This document shows positions 1 to 9,066 of a DNA stretch of 64,000 nucleotides, piece by piece (position 1 is the stretch's first letter; each line of letters begins with the position of its first letter). Source of the DNA: Chryseobacterium taiwanense (GTDB lineage Bacteria; Bacteroidota; Bacteroidia; Flavobacteriales; Weeksellaceae); assembly GCF_000813825.1 (NCBI RefSeq), contig NZ_JWTA01000004.1:310001-374000 (forward strand). Reading direction: 5' to 3'. The notes under the pieces are model-generated. The model made no database searches and was not told the DNA's origin. It saw nothing but the letters and a program-made list of their open reading frames with translations. The translations under genes and the position numbers were made by a program.

Positions 1-659
1 AAGACAATAAAAAAGCAGTTCATGAAATCATTAATAATGGTGGAAGGGCGGATTTTGTGACTGCCGGACTTTCTCAACCCGAAGAATGTAAAAAGGCAAT
101 TGATGAAGTCGTAAAAAAATATGGGAAAGTTAATGGAATCGTCAATAATGCAGGAGTCAATGACGGAGTTGGTTTGGAAAACGGTTCGTATGAAGGATTT
201 ATGGCATCTTATCACAAGAATGTTGTGCATTATTATCTTTTGGTGCATCATGCACTTCCCTACTTGAAAGAAAGCAAAGGTTCGATTGTAAATATCGGAA
301 GTAAAACTGCCGAAACCGGACAAGGCGGAACTTCAGGTTATGCCGCGGCAAACGGTGCAAGAAACGCTTTAACAAGAGAATGGGCGGTGGAACTTTTACC
401 TTACAATATTCGTGTGAATGCTGTGATTGTTGCAGAAGCTTGGACTCCCCTTTATCAATCTTGGATTTCTACTTTTGAAAATCCGGAAGAAAAACTGAAA
501 ACGATTACCTCAAAAATTCCTTTGGAAAAACGAATGACGACTTCGGAAGAAATTGCGAATATGGTTGCGTTTTTATTATCGGAAAAATCTTCACATACAA
601 CGGGACAATTGATTCATGTGGATGGTGGTTATGTGCATTTGGATAGGAGTTTGGGGTAA
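1..659 (+). CDS. SDR-family oxidoreductase, 5' end outside window
   Basis: C-terminal ~219 residues of a classical short-chain dehydrogenase/reductase; the reading frame is open from base 3 to the left edge, so the GTG at 57 is not the true start and the Rossmann glycine motif lies outside. Visible are the VNNAG motif, the catalytic Ser (codon 300-302) and Tyr (339-341) spaced 13 residues apart, and the C-terminal TGQLIHVDGGY typical of the family. The residue four after Tyr is Asn (351-353), where classical SDRs have the catalytic Lys. The general look resembles sugar (L-fucose-type) dehydrogenases, but substrate cannot be read from the sequence. Family assignment is secure; activity is less so. 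Confidence 0.85.
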   Translation, partial: DNKKAVHEIINNGGRADFVTAGLSQPEECKKAIDEVVKKYGKVNGIVNNAGVNDGVGLENGSYEGFMASYHKNVVHYYLLVHHALPYLKESKGSIVNIGSKTAETGQGGTSGYAAANGARNALTREWAVELLPYNIRVNAVIVAEAWTPLYQSWISTFENPEEKLKTITSKIPLEKRMTTSEEIANMVAFLLSEKSSHTTGQLIHVDGGYVHLDRSLG

Positions 660-722
660 TATAAATCATTTTAATTTTACTTAAGTCAAAAGATATTTAT
701 AAATTTGTTTAAAACGAAAAAG

Positions 723-953
723 ATGGAATCTGCTACACTAAAAAACATCAACAAAATTCTTAAAGACGCTCCAGAAAATATTTTGGAGAGAATCTTAGGT
801 TATATTGAGGGGATTTTAGAAGAGGAAAATACTGATTTTAAACTTTCTGAAGAACAAAAAGAAAGTCTTCGTCAAATAAAAAAAAGATCCTACAAACAAC
901 ACACAGAAATTGATGCTTTTCTTAACGAAATGAGTTCAAAATATGGCATTTAA
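723..953 (+). CDS. Putative antitoxin of a RelE/ParE-type module
   Basis: A 76-residue, highly charged, helix-rich protein directly upstream of and overlapping (11 bp) a RelE/ParE-type toxin gene. I start it at the ATG at 723 (MESATLK...); the frame also extends back to a TTG at 705, but ATG preceded by an A-rich stretch is more plausible in this phylum. In such type II systems the antitoxin binds and neutralises the toxin and usually represses the shared promoter. No DNA-binding domain is obvious by eye, so the role rests mainly on gene order, size and overlap. Confidence 0.7.
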   Translation: MESATLKNINKILKDAPENILERILGYIEGILEEENTDFKLSEEQKESLRQIKKRSYKQHTEIDAFLNEMSSKYGI

Positions 954-1242
954 GATTATCATTTCTGATGAAGCAAAAGCAGATGTTGAATACTCCTATC
1001 TTTACTATAAAACTAAAGTCACTAAAAAAGTAGCCGATAATTTTTTCAAAGATTTTAAATCTAATTTAAATACCATTTCTAAGAACCCATATTTTAAAAT
1101 TTGGTTTGAAGATTTTCATGGAAAGTTAATGAAAAAGTACCCCTTTCTGATATTTTATACAATTAATAAAGATGCTAAAATCATTGTTATAGCAAGGGTA
1201 TTTCATACTTCTCAAAATCCTAAAAAGTATGATACTATTTAA
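943..1242 (+). CDS. RelE/ParE-family toxin
   Basis: A 99-residue protein with the compact pattern of RelE/ParE toxins: an N-terminal strand (FKIIISDEAKADV), two helices, then a strand-rich C-terminus with HGKLMKKYPFLIFYTI and RVFHTSQNP, which is typical of the family in Bacteroidota. Members are either ribosome-dependent mRNA endonucleases (RelE) or gyrase inhibitors (ParE); the sequence does not decide which. Translation is probably coupled to the upstream antitoxin gene through the 11 bp overlap. Its last four bases overlap the 3' end of the convergent gene at 1239. Confidence 0.82.
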   Translation: MAFKIIISDEAKADVEYSYLYYKTKVTKKVADNFFKDFKSNLNTISKNPYFKIWFEDFHGKLMKKYPFLIFYTINKDAKIIVIARVFHTSQNPKKYDTI

Positions 1243-1766
1243 TAGTAAAAATCAGGGATTATAGTTCTAATTTCATTTGAAACATCCTCTATTATTTTAA
1301 CACAGTTCAAAACAAACTTATCATCGACTTCAATTAAAGTTGCAACTTCTGAAACATCACCTTCGTTGAAAAAATCTTCATTTGGTAATTTAATTCTAAA
1401 AGGTAATGAACTATATTTATTAACTAATAAATCATAACTTCTTCCTTTTCCGTGTTTAAGTACATTTATTGCACAGTTGAAATCTACAAATAAGTCATAA
1501 AGATCATTTTTACCTAAATTAATGAGAATCTTTTTTGCTTCTTCAAAGCCATTTTGGCATTGTAATCCCTCTTGAAGCATGGATTCAAATAAAGAAAAGA
1601 TTCCAATTGAGATAATTACTTTATTTACTTGTATCATTTGAAGATTTTTTACAGCAACGGTTGATCCATTTGTTTGTAAATCTTCAATTATTTTAGATTC
1701 TGCATGTTTCATCATTTCTAATGAAAAATTGGCACTCTTGAATGCTAAATCTTTAAAACTATGCAT
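1239..1766 (-). CDS. Hypothetical protein
   Basis: A 175-residue, predominantly helical soluble protein that I do not recognise. I start at the ATG at 1766 because the longer frame begins only at a TTG (1790) that falls in an A/T-rich stretch resembling a promoter. There is no signal peptide or membrane segment. A central FNCAINVLKHGKGRSYDLL segment has a polar Lys-His-Gly-Lys-Gly-Arg cluster, loosely reminiscent of HEPN-type helical proteins, but this is too weak for an assignment. It faces the toxin gene and overlaps it by four bases at the 3' ends, so it could belong to the same accessory patch. Confidence 0.6.
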   Translation of the reverse strand: MHSFKDLAFKSANFSLEMMKHAESKIIEDLQTNGSTVAVKNLQMIQVNKVIISIGIFSLFESMLQEGLQCQNGFEEAKKILINLGKNDLYDLFVDFNCAINVLKHGKGRSYDLLVNKYSSLPFRIKLPNEDFFNEGDVSEVATLIEVDDKFVLNCVKIIEDVSNEIRTIIPDFYY

Positions 1767-1823
1767 ATATTTATTTTGAAAAAAATACAAAATTTAATTT
1801 ATTCTTTATTTACATAAACCTAC

Positions 1824-1854
1824 AAAAAACCTCGCAAGAAAACTTACGAGGTTT
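1824..1854 (-). terminator. Rho-independent terminator of pyrB-carA-carB
   Basis: On the minus strand, AAACCTCGTAAG pairs with CTTGCGAGGTTT (12 bp including one G-U) around a TTTT loop and is followed by a run of six T. It lies 20 bases after the carB stop codon and closes the pyrimidine operon. Confidence 0.88.
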
Positions 1855-1873
1855 AAATATTTTAATCCGAAAA

Positions 1874-4800
1874 CTACATCGTTTCCATCTTAAAACTCAT
1901 GCTTTCAATCACTTTCAGGATCGCTTCAACCGTATCCATTGATGTTAAACAAGGAACACCGTTTTCAACACTCATTCTTCTGATCTGGAAACCGTCTCTT
2001 TCAGCCTGTTTTCCTTTGGTAGTCGTGTTGACAACGTACTGAACTTTTCCTTTCTGGATCAAGTCGATCAGATTTACATCTTCCTCTCCTATTTTGTATC
2101 CTATTTTGCAAGGAATTCCTTTTTCTTCGAAGAATTTTGCAGTTCCTTCTGTAGCCCAGATTCTGAAACCAACTTCATGGAATCTTGATGCTAAATCAGC
2201 TGCTTCCTGCTTGTGTTTATCTGCTACTGTGAACAAGATCGATCCGTGCATCGGAACTTTTCTTCCTGCTGCAACCAATCCTTTGTAAAGTGCTTTTTCT
2301 AGCGTTGTGTCTTTACCCATAACCTCTCCTGTAGACTTCATTTCTGGGCCTAAAGAGATGTCAACTTTCGTTAATTTAGAGAAAGAGAACACAGGAACTT
2401 TTACGAAAACACCTTCTTTATTTGGAACCAATCCGTTTTTGTATCCTAAATCTGTCAGTTTTTGACCTAAAATTGCTTTTGTAGCCAAATTTGCCATTGG
2501 AACATCCGTGATTTTAGACAAGAAAGGAACTGTTCTCGATGAACGTGGATTTACCTCGATTACATATACATTTCCTTCGAAAAGTACATATTGAATATTC
2601 ATTAATCCAATCACATTCAATCCTTTAGCTAATCTTTGAGTATAATCTACCAAAGTCTCAACTTCACTTTGTGAAATATTCTGTGGAGGATACACTGCAA
2701 TTGAGTCTCCGGAGTGAACTCCCGCTCTTTCGATGTGCTCCATAATTCCAGGAATGATTACCGTTTCACCGTCGCAGATCGCATCAACTTCTATTTCTTT
2801 TCCAACCATGTATCTGTCGACCAAAACCGGATGTTCCGGACTTGCATCTACTGCAAATTCCATATAGTGAGCCAATTCGCTTTCTGAGTATACAATTTCC
2901 ATTGCTCTACCTCCCAAAACATAACTTGGGCGAACCAATACAGGATAACCGATTTCGTTAGCGATTTTTATGGCTTCTTCTTTCGAAGTTGAAGTTTTTC
3001 CTAAAGGCTGAGGAATTCCCATTTCCTGAAGGGCTTTTTCAAACTTATCTCTGTTTTCAGCTCTGTCTAGATCTTCCAAAGAAGTTCCTAAAATCTGAAC
3101 TCCGTGAGAAGCTAATTTATCTGCCAAATTGATTGCAGTCTGTCCTCCGAACTGTACTACAACACCTTTTGGTTTTTCCAATTCGATGATGTTCATCACA
3201 TCTTCTTCTGTTAGAGGCTCGAAGTATAATTTATCTGAAATTGAGAAGTCTGTAGAAACTGTTTCAGGGTTGTTGTTGATGATAATCGCTTCGTACCCCA
3301 TCTCTTTGATTGCCCAAACTGAGTGAACTGTTGCGTAATCAAACTCAACTCCCTGTCCGATTCTGATTGGTCCAGAACCTAGAACGATGATTTTTTCTTT
3401 ATCAGAAGCAACACTTTCGTTTTCTTCTTCATACGTTCCGTAGAAATAAGGGGTTTCAGATTCGAATTCAGCAGCACAAGTATCTACCATTTTGTATACC
3501 GGCATTACTCCATTTTCTTTTCTGAAATTGAAAACTTCACGCTCAGTCACATCCCAAAGAACTGCGATGTTTACATCTGCGAAACCTAGTTTTTTAGCTT
3601 CTAAAACAATTTCTTTGTTAAATTTGTTTTCAGCGATAACTTTTTCGAAGTCAATTAATTTCTTGATTTTCCAGATGAAGAATTTATCGATTTTGCTCCA
3701 CTCTACGATTTGTTCCCAGTCGTACCCTCTTCTTAAAGCATCTCCAATGATGAACAATCTTTCGTCATCACAAACTCTGATTCTTCTTTCGATTTCTTCT
3801 GCCGTTAAAGCTGCAGCCTGCTTAGTTTTTAAACCGATATGTTTAATCCCAGTTTCAAGAGAACGGATTGCTTTTTGTAAAGACTCTTCAAAATTTCTTC
3901 CAATCGCCATTACTTCACCCGTTGCTTTCATCTGAGTTGATAATCTTCTGTCCGCTGTTTCGAACTTATCGAATGGGAATCTTGGGAATTTAGTTACCAC
4001 ATAGTCCAAAGCTGGTTCGAAACAAGCGTAAGTCTTTCCAGTAACTGGGTTCATGATTTCATCAAGTGTTAATCCTACCGCAATTTTAGCAGCGATTTTA
4101 GCAATCGGATATCCTGTTGCTTTTGATGCTAAAGCTGATGAACGGGAAACTCTTGGGTTTACCTCGATGATATAATAGTTGAATGAGTGTGGATCTAACG
4201 CTAACTGTACGTTACATCCCCCTTCGATTCCTAATGCTCTGATGATTTTTAATGAAGCGTTTCTCAATAACTGATACTCTCTGTCTGAAAGCGTTTGAGA
4301 AGGCGCAACAACGATTGAATCTCCTGTGTGAACTCCAACCGGATCGATATTTTCCATGTTACAAACCACAATCGCGTTGTCGTTTGCATCACGCATTACT
4401 TCGTATTCAATTTCTTTGAAACCTGCAATTGATCTTTCGATCAAACATTGCGTAACAGGACTATGTTTTAGTCCTAATTCAGCAATTTCTTTCAATTCAG
4501 CCTCTGTGGAAGCAATTCCACCACCTGTTCCTCCCATTGTGAAGGCAGGACGAACAATTACAGGATACCCGATTTCGTTAGCAAAATTTAATGCTCCTTC
4601 AACGGTATTTACGATATCTGATTCTGGAACTGGCTCGTTTAATTCTCTCATCAGTTCACGGAACAAATCTCTGTCTTCCGCTCTGTTGATTGCTGAAAGT
4701 TTTGTTCCCAATACTTCAACTTTACATTCTTCAAGAATTCCTGATTTTTCCAATTCTACTGCCATATTCAGGCCAGTCTGTCCTCCCAAAGTTGGTAAAA

Positions 4801-5056
4801 GCGCATCCGGACGCTCTTTTCTGATAATATGACTTACAAACTGTAATGAAATCGGCTCGATGTATACTTTATCTGCGATTTCAACATCCGTCATAATCGT
4901 TGCAGGATTTGAGTTGATCAAAATTACCTTGTAGCCTTCTTCTCTCAAAGACAAACAAGCCTGCGTTCCTGCGTAATCAAATTCCGCCGCCTGACCAATG
5001 ATGATAGGTCCTGAACCGATTACTAAAATTGTTTTTATATCTGTACGTTTTGCCAT
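1874..5056 (-). CDS. carB: Carbamoyl-phosphate synthase large subunit
   Basis: A 1060-residue protein with the full CarB architecture: two homologous ATP-grasp halves (roughly residues 1-400 and 555-935), an oligomerisation region between them, and a C-terminal MGS-like allosteric domain (about 940-1060). Diagnostic segments are [19 protein letters not shown] at the N-terminus, its counterpart [18 protein letters not shown] in the second half, [13 protein letters not shown] and [10 protein letters not shown]. It makes carbamoyl phosphate from bicarbonate, ATP and ammonia delivered by CarA. It is third in the pyrB-carA-carB operon and ends at a strong terminator. The product also supplies the neighbouring arginine operon. 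Confidence 0.98.
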   Translation of the reverse strand: MAKRTDIKTILVIGSGPIIIGQAAEFDYAGTQACLSLREEGYKVILINSNPATIMTDVEIADKVYIEPISLQFVSHIIRKERPDALLPTLGGQTGLNMAVELEKSGILEECKVEVLGTKLSAINRAEDRDLFRELMRELNEPVPESDIVNTVEGALNFANEIGYPVIVRPAFTMGGTGGGIASTEAELKEIAELGLKHSPVTQCLIERSIAGFKEIEYEVMRDANDNAIVVCNMENIDPVGVHTGDSIVVAPSQTLSDREYQLLRNASLKIIRALGIEGGCNVQLALDPHSFNYYIIEVNPRVSRSSALASKATGYPIAKIAAKIAVGLTLDEIMNPVTGKTYACFEPALDYVVTKFPRFPFDKFETADRRLSTQMKATGEVMAIGRNFEESLQKAIRSLETGIKHIGLKTKQAAALTAEEIERRIRVCDDERLFIIGDALRRGYDWEQIVEWSKIDKFFIWKIKKLIDFEKVIAENKFNKEIVLEAKKLGFADVNIAVLWDVTEREVFNFRKENGVMPVYKMVDTCAAEFESETPYFYGTYEEENESVASDKEKIIVLGSGPIRIGQGVEFDYATVHSVWAIKEMGYEAIIINNNPETVSTDFSISDKLYFEPLTEEDVMNIIELEKPKGVVVQFGGQTAINLADKLASHGVQILGTSLEDLDRAENRDKFEKALQEMGIPQPLGKTSTSKEEAIKIANEIGYPVLVRPSYVLGGRAMEIVYSESELAHYMEFAVDASPEHPVLVDRYMVGKEIEVDAICDGETVIIPGIMEHIERAGVHSGDSIAVYPPQNISQSEVETLVDYTQRLAKGLNVIGLMNIQYVLFEGNVYVIEVNPRSSRTVPFLSKITDVPMANLATKAILGQKLTDLGYKNGLVPNKEGVFVKVPVFSFSKLTKVDISLGPEMKSTGEVMGKDTTLEKALYKGLVAAGRKVPMHGSILFTVADKHKQEAADLASRFHEVGFRIWATEGTAKFFEEKGIPCKIGYKIGEEDVNLIDLIQKGKVQYVVNTTTKGKQAERDGFQIRRMSVENGVPCLTSMDTVEAILKVIESMSFKMETM

Positions 5057-5134
5057 TTCTAAGTTAGATGTTAGATGCTAGAAGTTTAAATGTTGACTTT
5101 TAGCACTGTTTTTATTTAGATTTAATTTTTACAC

Positions 5135-5181
5135 ATTGTCATTCTTAATTTCTGAGATTCTTCTTTCGTCAGAATGACAAT
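5135..5181. repeat. Dispersed palindromic repeat in carA-carB gap
   Basis: An 11 bp inverted repeat, ATTGTCATTCT / AGAATGACAAT, encloses a GAGATTCTTC core. A related element (GAGATTCTTC...TCAGAATGACAATTA) occurs at 60404-60435, so this is a dispersed element. It lies inside the operon and could fold in the mRNA between carA and carB. The rest of this gap holds only an AT-rich stretch with an imperfect GTTAGATGTTAGATGC repeat at about 5064. Confidence 0.7.
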
Positions 5182-5189
5182 TACATGTC

Positions 5190-6263
5190 TTACTTTTTGA
5201 AGTTTTCCATTAATTCAATGAACTCATCAAATAAGTAGTTTGCATCTTCTGGACCTGGACTTGCTTCCGGGTGATACTGAACTGAGAAACAAGGGTGAAT
5301 TTTGTGTTTCAAACCTTCGTTTGTTCTGTCGTTCAATGCGATGTGCGTTTCAATTAAATCTGTTCCCTTTAAACTCTCTTGGTCAACTGCATAACCGTGG
5401 TTTTGAGAAGTAATTGCCACTTTATTTTTCTCTAAATCCAACACCGGATGGTTTCCTCCTCTGTGTCCGAATTTTAATTTGAAAGTTTTAGCTCCACAAG
5501 CCAAACCGATCAATTGGTGTCCTAAACAGATTCCGAAAATTGGAACTTTTCCTAGAATTCCTCTGATCATTTCCAGCGCGTGTTGGTTATCTTCAGGATC
5601 TCCAGGACCGTTTGACAACATGACTCCGTCCGGATTCATCAACAAAATTTCTTCTGCCGTTACATCCTGAGAAACTACCGTAATATCACAGTTTCTCTGA
5701 GACAATTCTCTGATAATTCCCAACTTAGAACCAAAGTCTACCAATACTACTTTCAAACCTCTTCCCGGATTTGCATAAGGAGTTTTTGTAGAAACCTGCT
5801 CCACCTGATTGGTAGGAAAGTTTGTTGATTTTAATTCTGCAACTACTGTACTTTCGTCAGCATCAGCGTTTACAATTTTCCCTTTCACCACTCCGTAGTT
5901 ACGAAGAATTCTTGTCAGTCTTCTTGTATCGATTCCTGAAATTCCTGAAAGGTTTTTCCTTTTAAATAATTCATCTAAAGTAATCTGAGTACGGAAATTT
6001 GAAGGCAAATCACAAAGCTCTTTTACAATAAGACCTTTGATAGCCGGCTCAATACTCTCATAATCATCTCTATTAATCCCATAGTTCCCGATTAATGGAT
6101 AGGTCATACACACAATCTGACCGCAATAAGACGGGTCAGAAATCAGTTCTTGATACCCTGTCATTCCGGTATTGAAAACTACTTCTCCTGCAGTTTCCAA
6201 TTCTGTTCCGAAACCTTCTCCATGAAACACTTCACCGGACTCCAGTATTAACTTTTTCTTCAT
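5190..6263 (-). CDS. carA: Carbamoyl-phosphate synthase small (glutaminase) subunit
   Basis: A 357-residue protein with the N-terminal CPSase small-chain domain (ESGEVFHGEGFG, NTGMTGYQE, SDPSYCGQIV) and a C-terminal class I glutamine amidotransferase domain. The nucleophile Cys is in GICLGHQLIG and the His/Glu pair in QYHPEASPGP. It hydrolyses glutamine and channels ammonia to CarB. It lies between pyrB and carB on the same strand, with repeat-containing gaps of about 130-175 bases on each side, so all three are probably one transcription unit. Length and motifs are normal. Confidence 0.98.
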   Translation of the reverse strand: MKKKLILESGEVFHGEGFGTELETAGEVVFNTGMTGYQELISDPSYCGQIVCMTYPLIGNYGINRDDYESIEPAIKGLIVKELCDLPSNFRTQITLDELFKRKNLSGISGIDTRRLTRILRNYGVVKGKIVNADADESTVVAELKSTNFPTNQVEQVSTKTPYANPGRGLKVVLVDFGSKLGIIRELSQRNCDITVVSQDVTAEEILLMNPDGVMLSNGPGDPEDNQHALEMIRGILGKVPIFGICLGHQLIGLACGAKTFKLKFGHRGGNHPVLDLEKNKVAITSQNHGYAVDQESLKGTDLIETHIALNDRTNEGLKHKIHPCFSVQYHPEASPGPEDANYLFDEFIELMENFKK

Positions 6264-6340
6264 TTTTTTATTTAGATTTTCTTTTACTTTCTATTTTATT
6301 CTTTTAATCATCCTTACTATTGATGATCTTTCTTTTTGAA

Positions 6341-6390
6341 CCACCCCGTCAAAAATTCTTTGAATTTTTGCCACCCCTCCAGAGGAGGGG
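6341..6390. repeat. Double-hairpin dispersed repeat in pyrB-carA gap
   Basis: Two adjacent perfect hairpins: AAAAATTC-ttt-GAATTTTT (6351-6369) and CCCCTCC-aga-GGAGGGG (6374-6390), with the heptamer CCACCCC present at both 6341 and 6371. The GC-rich character stands out from the surroundings. Elements of this form are common between genes in flavobacterial genomes, to my knowledge. Within the operon it might affect mRNA stability between pyrB and carA. Confidence 0.7.
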
Positions 6391-6437
6391 AATTTTGTGG
6401 GCACTTTACTTTTAACTTGGCTCTTTTTACTTTTCTC

Positions 6438-7328
6438 TTACTTAAAAGTATACCCTTCTTTCTCTAAGGCCTCTTTCAAGATTGCCATTCTTGCGAAAAC
6501 ACCGTTCTGCATTTGCTTGAATACTCTTGAACGTTCACATTCAACTAAGTCTGTATCAATTTCAACTCCTCTGTTGATAGGAGCTGGGTGCATGATGATC
6601 GCTTCTTTTTTCATTGCTTTTTCTCTTTCTTTCGTCAAACCATATTTCCTGTGGTAATCTGAAGCTGAGAAACTCATTTTTGCATCGTGTCTTTCGTGTT
6701 GGATTCTTAGCAACATTAACACATCAACTTCTGCAATTAATTCATCAACACTTAAATAGGTTCCGTTGATTAATGCTCCTTCATCAAACCAGTCTTCAGG
6801 TCCTGAGAAATATACTTTTGCACCTAATCTTCTTAATGCTTCTGCATTTGAATTGGCAACTCGGCTGTGTTTTACATCTCCTACAATTCCTACTTTTAAG
6901 CCTTCAAATTTTCCGAATTCCTGATAAATCGTCATCAAATCTAGCATACATTGAGAAGGATGGTTTCCCGTTCCGTCTCCTCCGTTGATTACAGGAATTT
7001 TAATCTGCTCCAATTCATCAAAATATCTGTCTTTTTTATCTCTGATTACAACAAGATTCACTCCAAGACTTTCAAGCGTTCTTACCGTATCGTAAAGGCT
7101 TTCACCTTTGTTTACCGAACTGTGAGAAGCGTCAAAAGGAACTACCTGTAATCCTAATTTTCTCTCGGCAATATCAAAACTTGTTTTCGTTCTTGTACTG
7201 TCTTCAAAGAAAAGATTTGAGCAAAAAACTTCCCCTTCAATTTTAGCAGTTTTCCCATTCGCAAAAGCCAAGGCTTCTGTTACTATACTGTTGATTCTCT
7301 CGGTGCTTAGTTCTGTAATTGTAAACAT
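6438..7328 (-). CDS. pyrB: Aspartate carbamoyltransferase catalytic subunit
   Basis: A 296-residue transcarbamylase that condenses carbamoyl phosphate with aspartate, the first committed step of pyrimidine synthesis. The carbamoyl-phosphate loop [12 protein letters not shown] is near residue 45; [18 protein letters not shown] carries the His-Pro-x-Gln element, and [11 protein letters not shown] is the C-terminal phosphate/aspartate loop (more often HPGPVNRG). It lacks any adjacent pyrI, so it probably works as a simple catalytic trimer. It is first in the operon and follows a leader ORF and attenuator-like terminator 18-50 bases upstream, suggesting control by attenuation. Confidence 0.96.
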   Translation of the reverse strand: MFTITELSTERINSIVTEALAFANGKTAKIEGEVFCSNLFFEDSTRTKTSFDIAERKLGLQVVPFDASHSSVNKGESLYDTVRTLESLGVNLVVIRDKKDRYFDELEQIKIPVINGGDGTGNHPSQCMLDLMTIYQEFGKFEGLKVGIVGDVKHSRVANSNAEALRRLGAKVYFSGPEDWFDEGALINGTYLSVDELIAEVDVLMLLRIQHERHDAKMSFSASDYHRKYGLTKEREKAMKKEAIIMHPAPINRGVEIDTDLVECERSRVFKQMQNGVFARMAILKEALEKEGYTFK

Positions 7329-7346
7329 AATATCTTAATTTTTTAC

Positions 7347-7376
7347 AAAAAAAAAGCGAAGAAAATATCTTCGCTT
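7347..7376 (-). terminator. Attenuator-like terminator just before pyrB
   Basis: On the minus strand an 8 bp stem, AAGCGAAG / CTTCGCTT, around a 7-base loop is followed directly by nine T. It starts one base after the stop codon of the 22-codon leader ORF and ends about 18 bases before the pyrB ATG. No gene upstream would need this as an ordinary terminator, because the only upstream sequence is the pyr promoter and leader. It is therefore best read as an intrinsic attenuator. Confidence 0.8.
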
Positions 7377-7377
7377 A

Positions 7378-7446
7378 CTATAAATAAATATCGTAAAGGG
7401 CGTCTACGCCCGGTAATTCTAATGATATAAATACTGTGTTATTCAT
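7378..7446 (-). CDS. Putative pyr leader peptide (22 aa)
   Basis: A 22-codon ORF begins MNNTVFISLELPG and ends DALYDIYL. Its ATG lies only six bases after a TATCTTTG promoter box, so the transcript is nearly or fully leaderless. The stop codon ends one base before the attenuator stem. A ribosome finishing this ORF would cover the 5' arm of the terminator hairpin and prevent it from forming. The arrangement matches the logic of the enterobacterial pyrBI leader, although the peptide itself is unrelated. No codon run for a particular amino acid is present, which argues against amino-acid-type attenuation. Inferred from layout only. Confidence 0.6.
   Translation of the reverse strand: MNNTVFISLELPGVDALYDIYL
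7398..7411 (-). promoter_or_regulatory. Possible RNA polymerase pause hairpin in pyr leader
   Basis: GGGCGT and ACGCCC form a 6 bp GC-only-rich stem inside the leader ORF. It is followed in the transcript by a U-rich stretch (CUUUACGAUAUUUAUUUAUAG, in two halves around GAU) before the terminator. In pyrBI-type leaders a pause hairpin followed by U-rich sequence makes polymerase speed depend on UTP. The role here is inferred. Confidence 0.5.
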
Positions 7447-7452
7447 TAGGTG

Positions 7453-7484
7453 CAAAGATACAACAATTTTACAAACTGACAAAA
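7453..7484 (-). promoter_or_regulatory. Promoter of the pyr operon
   Basis: On the minus strand TTTTG (complement of 7480-7484) and TATCTTTG (complement of 7453-7460) are separated by 19 bases, which fits the Bacteroidota promoter consensus TTG-N17-23-TAnnTTTG. Transcription should start near 7447-7449, at or just before the leader ATG. Confidence 0.72.
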
Positions 7485-7542
7485 CTAAAGTTTGATTTAG
7501 ATTAAAAAATCTTAATCTCTCGTTATTTTCATTTTTAAATAT

Positions 7543-7550
7543 TATTTTTG
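7543..7550 (+). promoter_or_regulatory. Probable -7 box for the Lrp-type regulator
   Basis: TATTTTTG, a match to TAnnTTTG, lies 20 bases before the regulator's ATG. No convincing TTG box is visible upstream. It is back-to-back with the pyr promoter. Confidence 0.45.
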
Positions 7551-7570
7551 TTACAACTCAACATTATTAT

Positions 7571-8032
7571 ATGGATTTAAAAGACAGAATGATTCTCAGC
7601 ATAATTCAGGAAGACTCCACTTTATCTGTAAAAGAAATTTCAGAAAAGATTGGTCTTACCTTTACTCCAACCTATGAAAGAATCAAGCAATTGGAGAAAA
7701 ACGGAATTATTGAGAAATATGTAGGTCTTTTAAACCGTGAAAAACTGGGTCTGAATATCGTTGTTTATTGCAATGTCCGCCTAAAAGAGCAATCTCAGAA
7801 AGTTTTGGAAACATTTGAGAAAAACATTGGTAAACACGATGAAGTTCAAGAAATCATTAGTCTTTCCGGCGAATACGACTATATGTTGAAGATCATTGCA
7901 AAGGATATTAATTCTTATAATGAATTCGCCGTAAATGTGATTTCAAACATTCCTAATATCGGACAATACCACAGTTCTATCGTGCTTCACGAAGTAAAAA
8001 AATCTACTAAGTTTAAGATTGATTTGGATTAA
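7571..8032 (+). CDS. Lrp/AsnC-family transcriptional regulator
   Basis: A 153-residue protein with an N-terminal winged HTH (about residues 1-60; LSVKEISEKIGLTFTPTYERIKQLEKNGII is the helix-turn-helix region, here in overview) and a C-terminal ligand-binding RAM domain with the SGEYDYMLKI strand. Lrp/AsnC proteins form octamers or dimers and sense amino acids or other small molecules. It is divergent from the pyr operon with about 90 bases between promoter boxes and lies near the arginine genes, so control of either is possible but unproven. It differs from the common Lrp/AsnC form in having Thr-Pro-Thr at the recognition-helix start. Confidence 0.92.
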   Translation: MDLKDRMILSIIQEDSTLSVKEISEKIGLTFTPTYERIKQLEKNGIIEKYVGLLNREKLGLNIVVYCNVRLKEQSQKVLETFEKNIGKHDEVQEIISLSGEYDYMLKIIAKDINSYNEFAVNVISNIPNIGQYHSSIVLHEVKKSTKFKIDLD

Positions 8033-8033
8033 A

Positions 8034-9044
8034 ATGAAATTTTGTATTTGGGTAATTTTACTTATTACTTTGCTTACATCCTGTCGTGAAGATAGATGGT
8101 CAAGTAAAACAGAAAACAGGTTTCTTCTTGGGCACATAATTGATACTACACAATATAAAACTATTGAAGAACTATATTTAAGTAGAAAAGTCAATAAAAT
8201 AATAACTTCTGATAGTATAAATAATCAAGGTTATTTTCACTTTTATTCTCCGTTAATATATGATAACAAATATGTTTATATTGAAAAAAAATATCATCCA
8301 AACAAAGACAAGAACATAATCTTAAAATTAGACCATAACGGAGCTTTAGTCGATTCAATAATAATAAATAAGTACTCAACAATAATTAATAATTTTATTA
8401 TTGAAAAAGACTCATATATAAGCTGGTTTATTGATAACAACAAAGAAATCAAACAACTTGAAAATATTACTTATTTTTCTAAATCGGACACAACAAAATT
8501 AAAAAGATTAATTAAATCACTTAAAAATAACAACATCGCATTCTATTCAGAAGTAAAAAATTCTTCTAATAGTAATATTGACACTTGCAATTTTATCATT
8601 TCTTTTAAAAATAATAAGCTCCAAAAATTCAATTATTCCAAAAATATTCATTCTCAATCTTTATTAGAAATTATTGGCGACAATAATATATCCTACGATT
8701 TTTCTGAAAAATATAAAGAACTTTCTTTAGCTACAACTAATTTTTATAACGTAGACAATTTTTTTGCCAATACCCACAAAACCTTTATTCCCGGAAATAA
8801 ACCCGACTTCAATCTATATATAAATGGCGGAGGAATGGATCCTTGCAATCTCTTTTATGGCACTTATTTCATTACACTTCAATCGGGAATAAAATTAAAA
8901 AATATGAATCAATCTATGTGTGACGATAAGAAGCCTCAAGAATTCTCAGACTACAGAAGTTATATGGACAAATCGCTAAACTTTATCATGATAAGTGATG
9001 TTGACCCCCACCTAAATTCAGTTTTATATATATTAAAAAAATAA
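8034..9044 (+). CDS. Hypothetical lipoprotein
   Basis: A 336-residue protein of unknown function starting at the ATG at 8034, one base after the regulator's stop codon; a TTG at 8019 would lengthen it but lies inside the regulator gene. The N-terminus MKFCIWVILLITLLTSC is a lipoprotein signal peptide with lipobox Leu-Thr-Ser-Cys. The mature part is rich in Asn, Lys, Ile and Ser with no recognisable domain, perhaps a beta-rich fold (repeated DxxNNxxxKL patterns). The tight spacing suggests cotranscription with the Lrp-type regulator. It is more AT-rich than its neighbours. Confidence 0.8.
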   Translation: MKFCIWVILLITLLTSCREDRWSSKTENRFLLGHIIDTTQYKTIEELYLSRKVNKIITSDSINNQGYFHFYSPLIYDNKYVYIEKKYHPNKDKNIILKLDHNGALVDSIIINKYSTIINNFIIEKDSYISWFIDNNKEIKQLENITYFSKSDTTKLKRLIKSLKNNNIAFYSEVKNSSNSNIDTCNFIISFKNNKLQKFNYSKNIHSQSLLEIIGDNNISYDFSEKYKELSLATTNFYNVDNFFANTHKTFIPGNKPDFNLYINGGGMDPCNLFYGTYFITLQSGIKLKNMNQSMCDDKKPQEFSDYRSYMDKSLNFIMISDVDPHLNSVLYILKK

Positions 9045-9066
9045 AAATATCCTTAAAAAAAGACTA

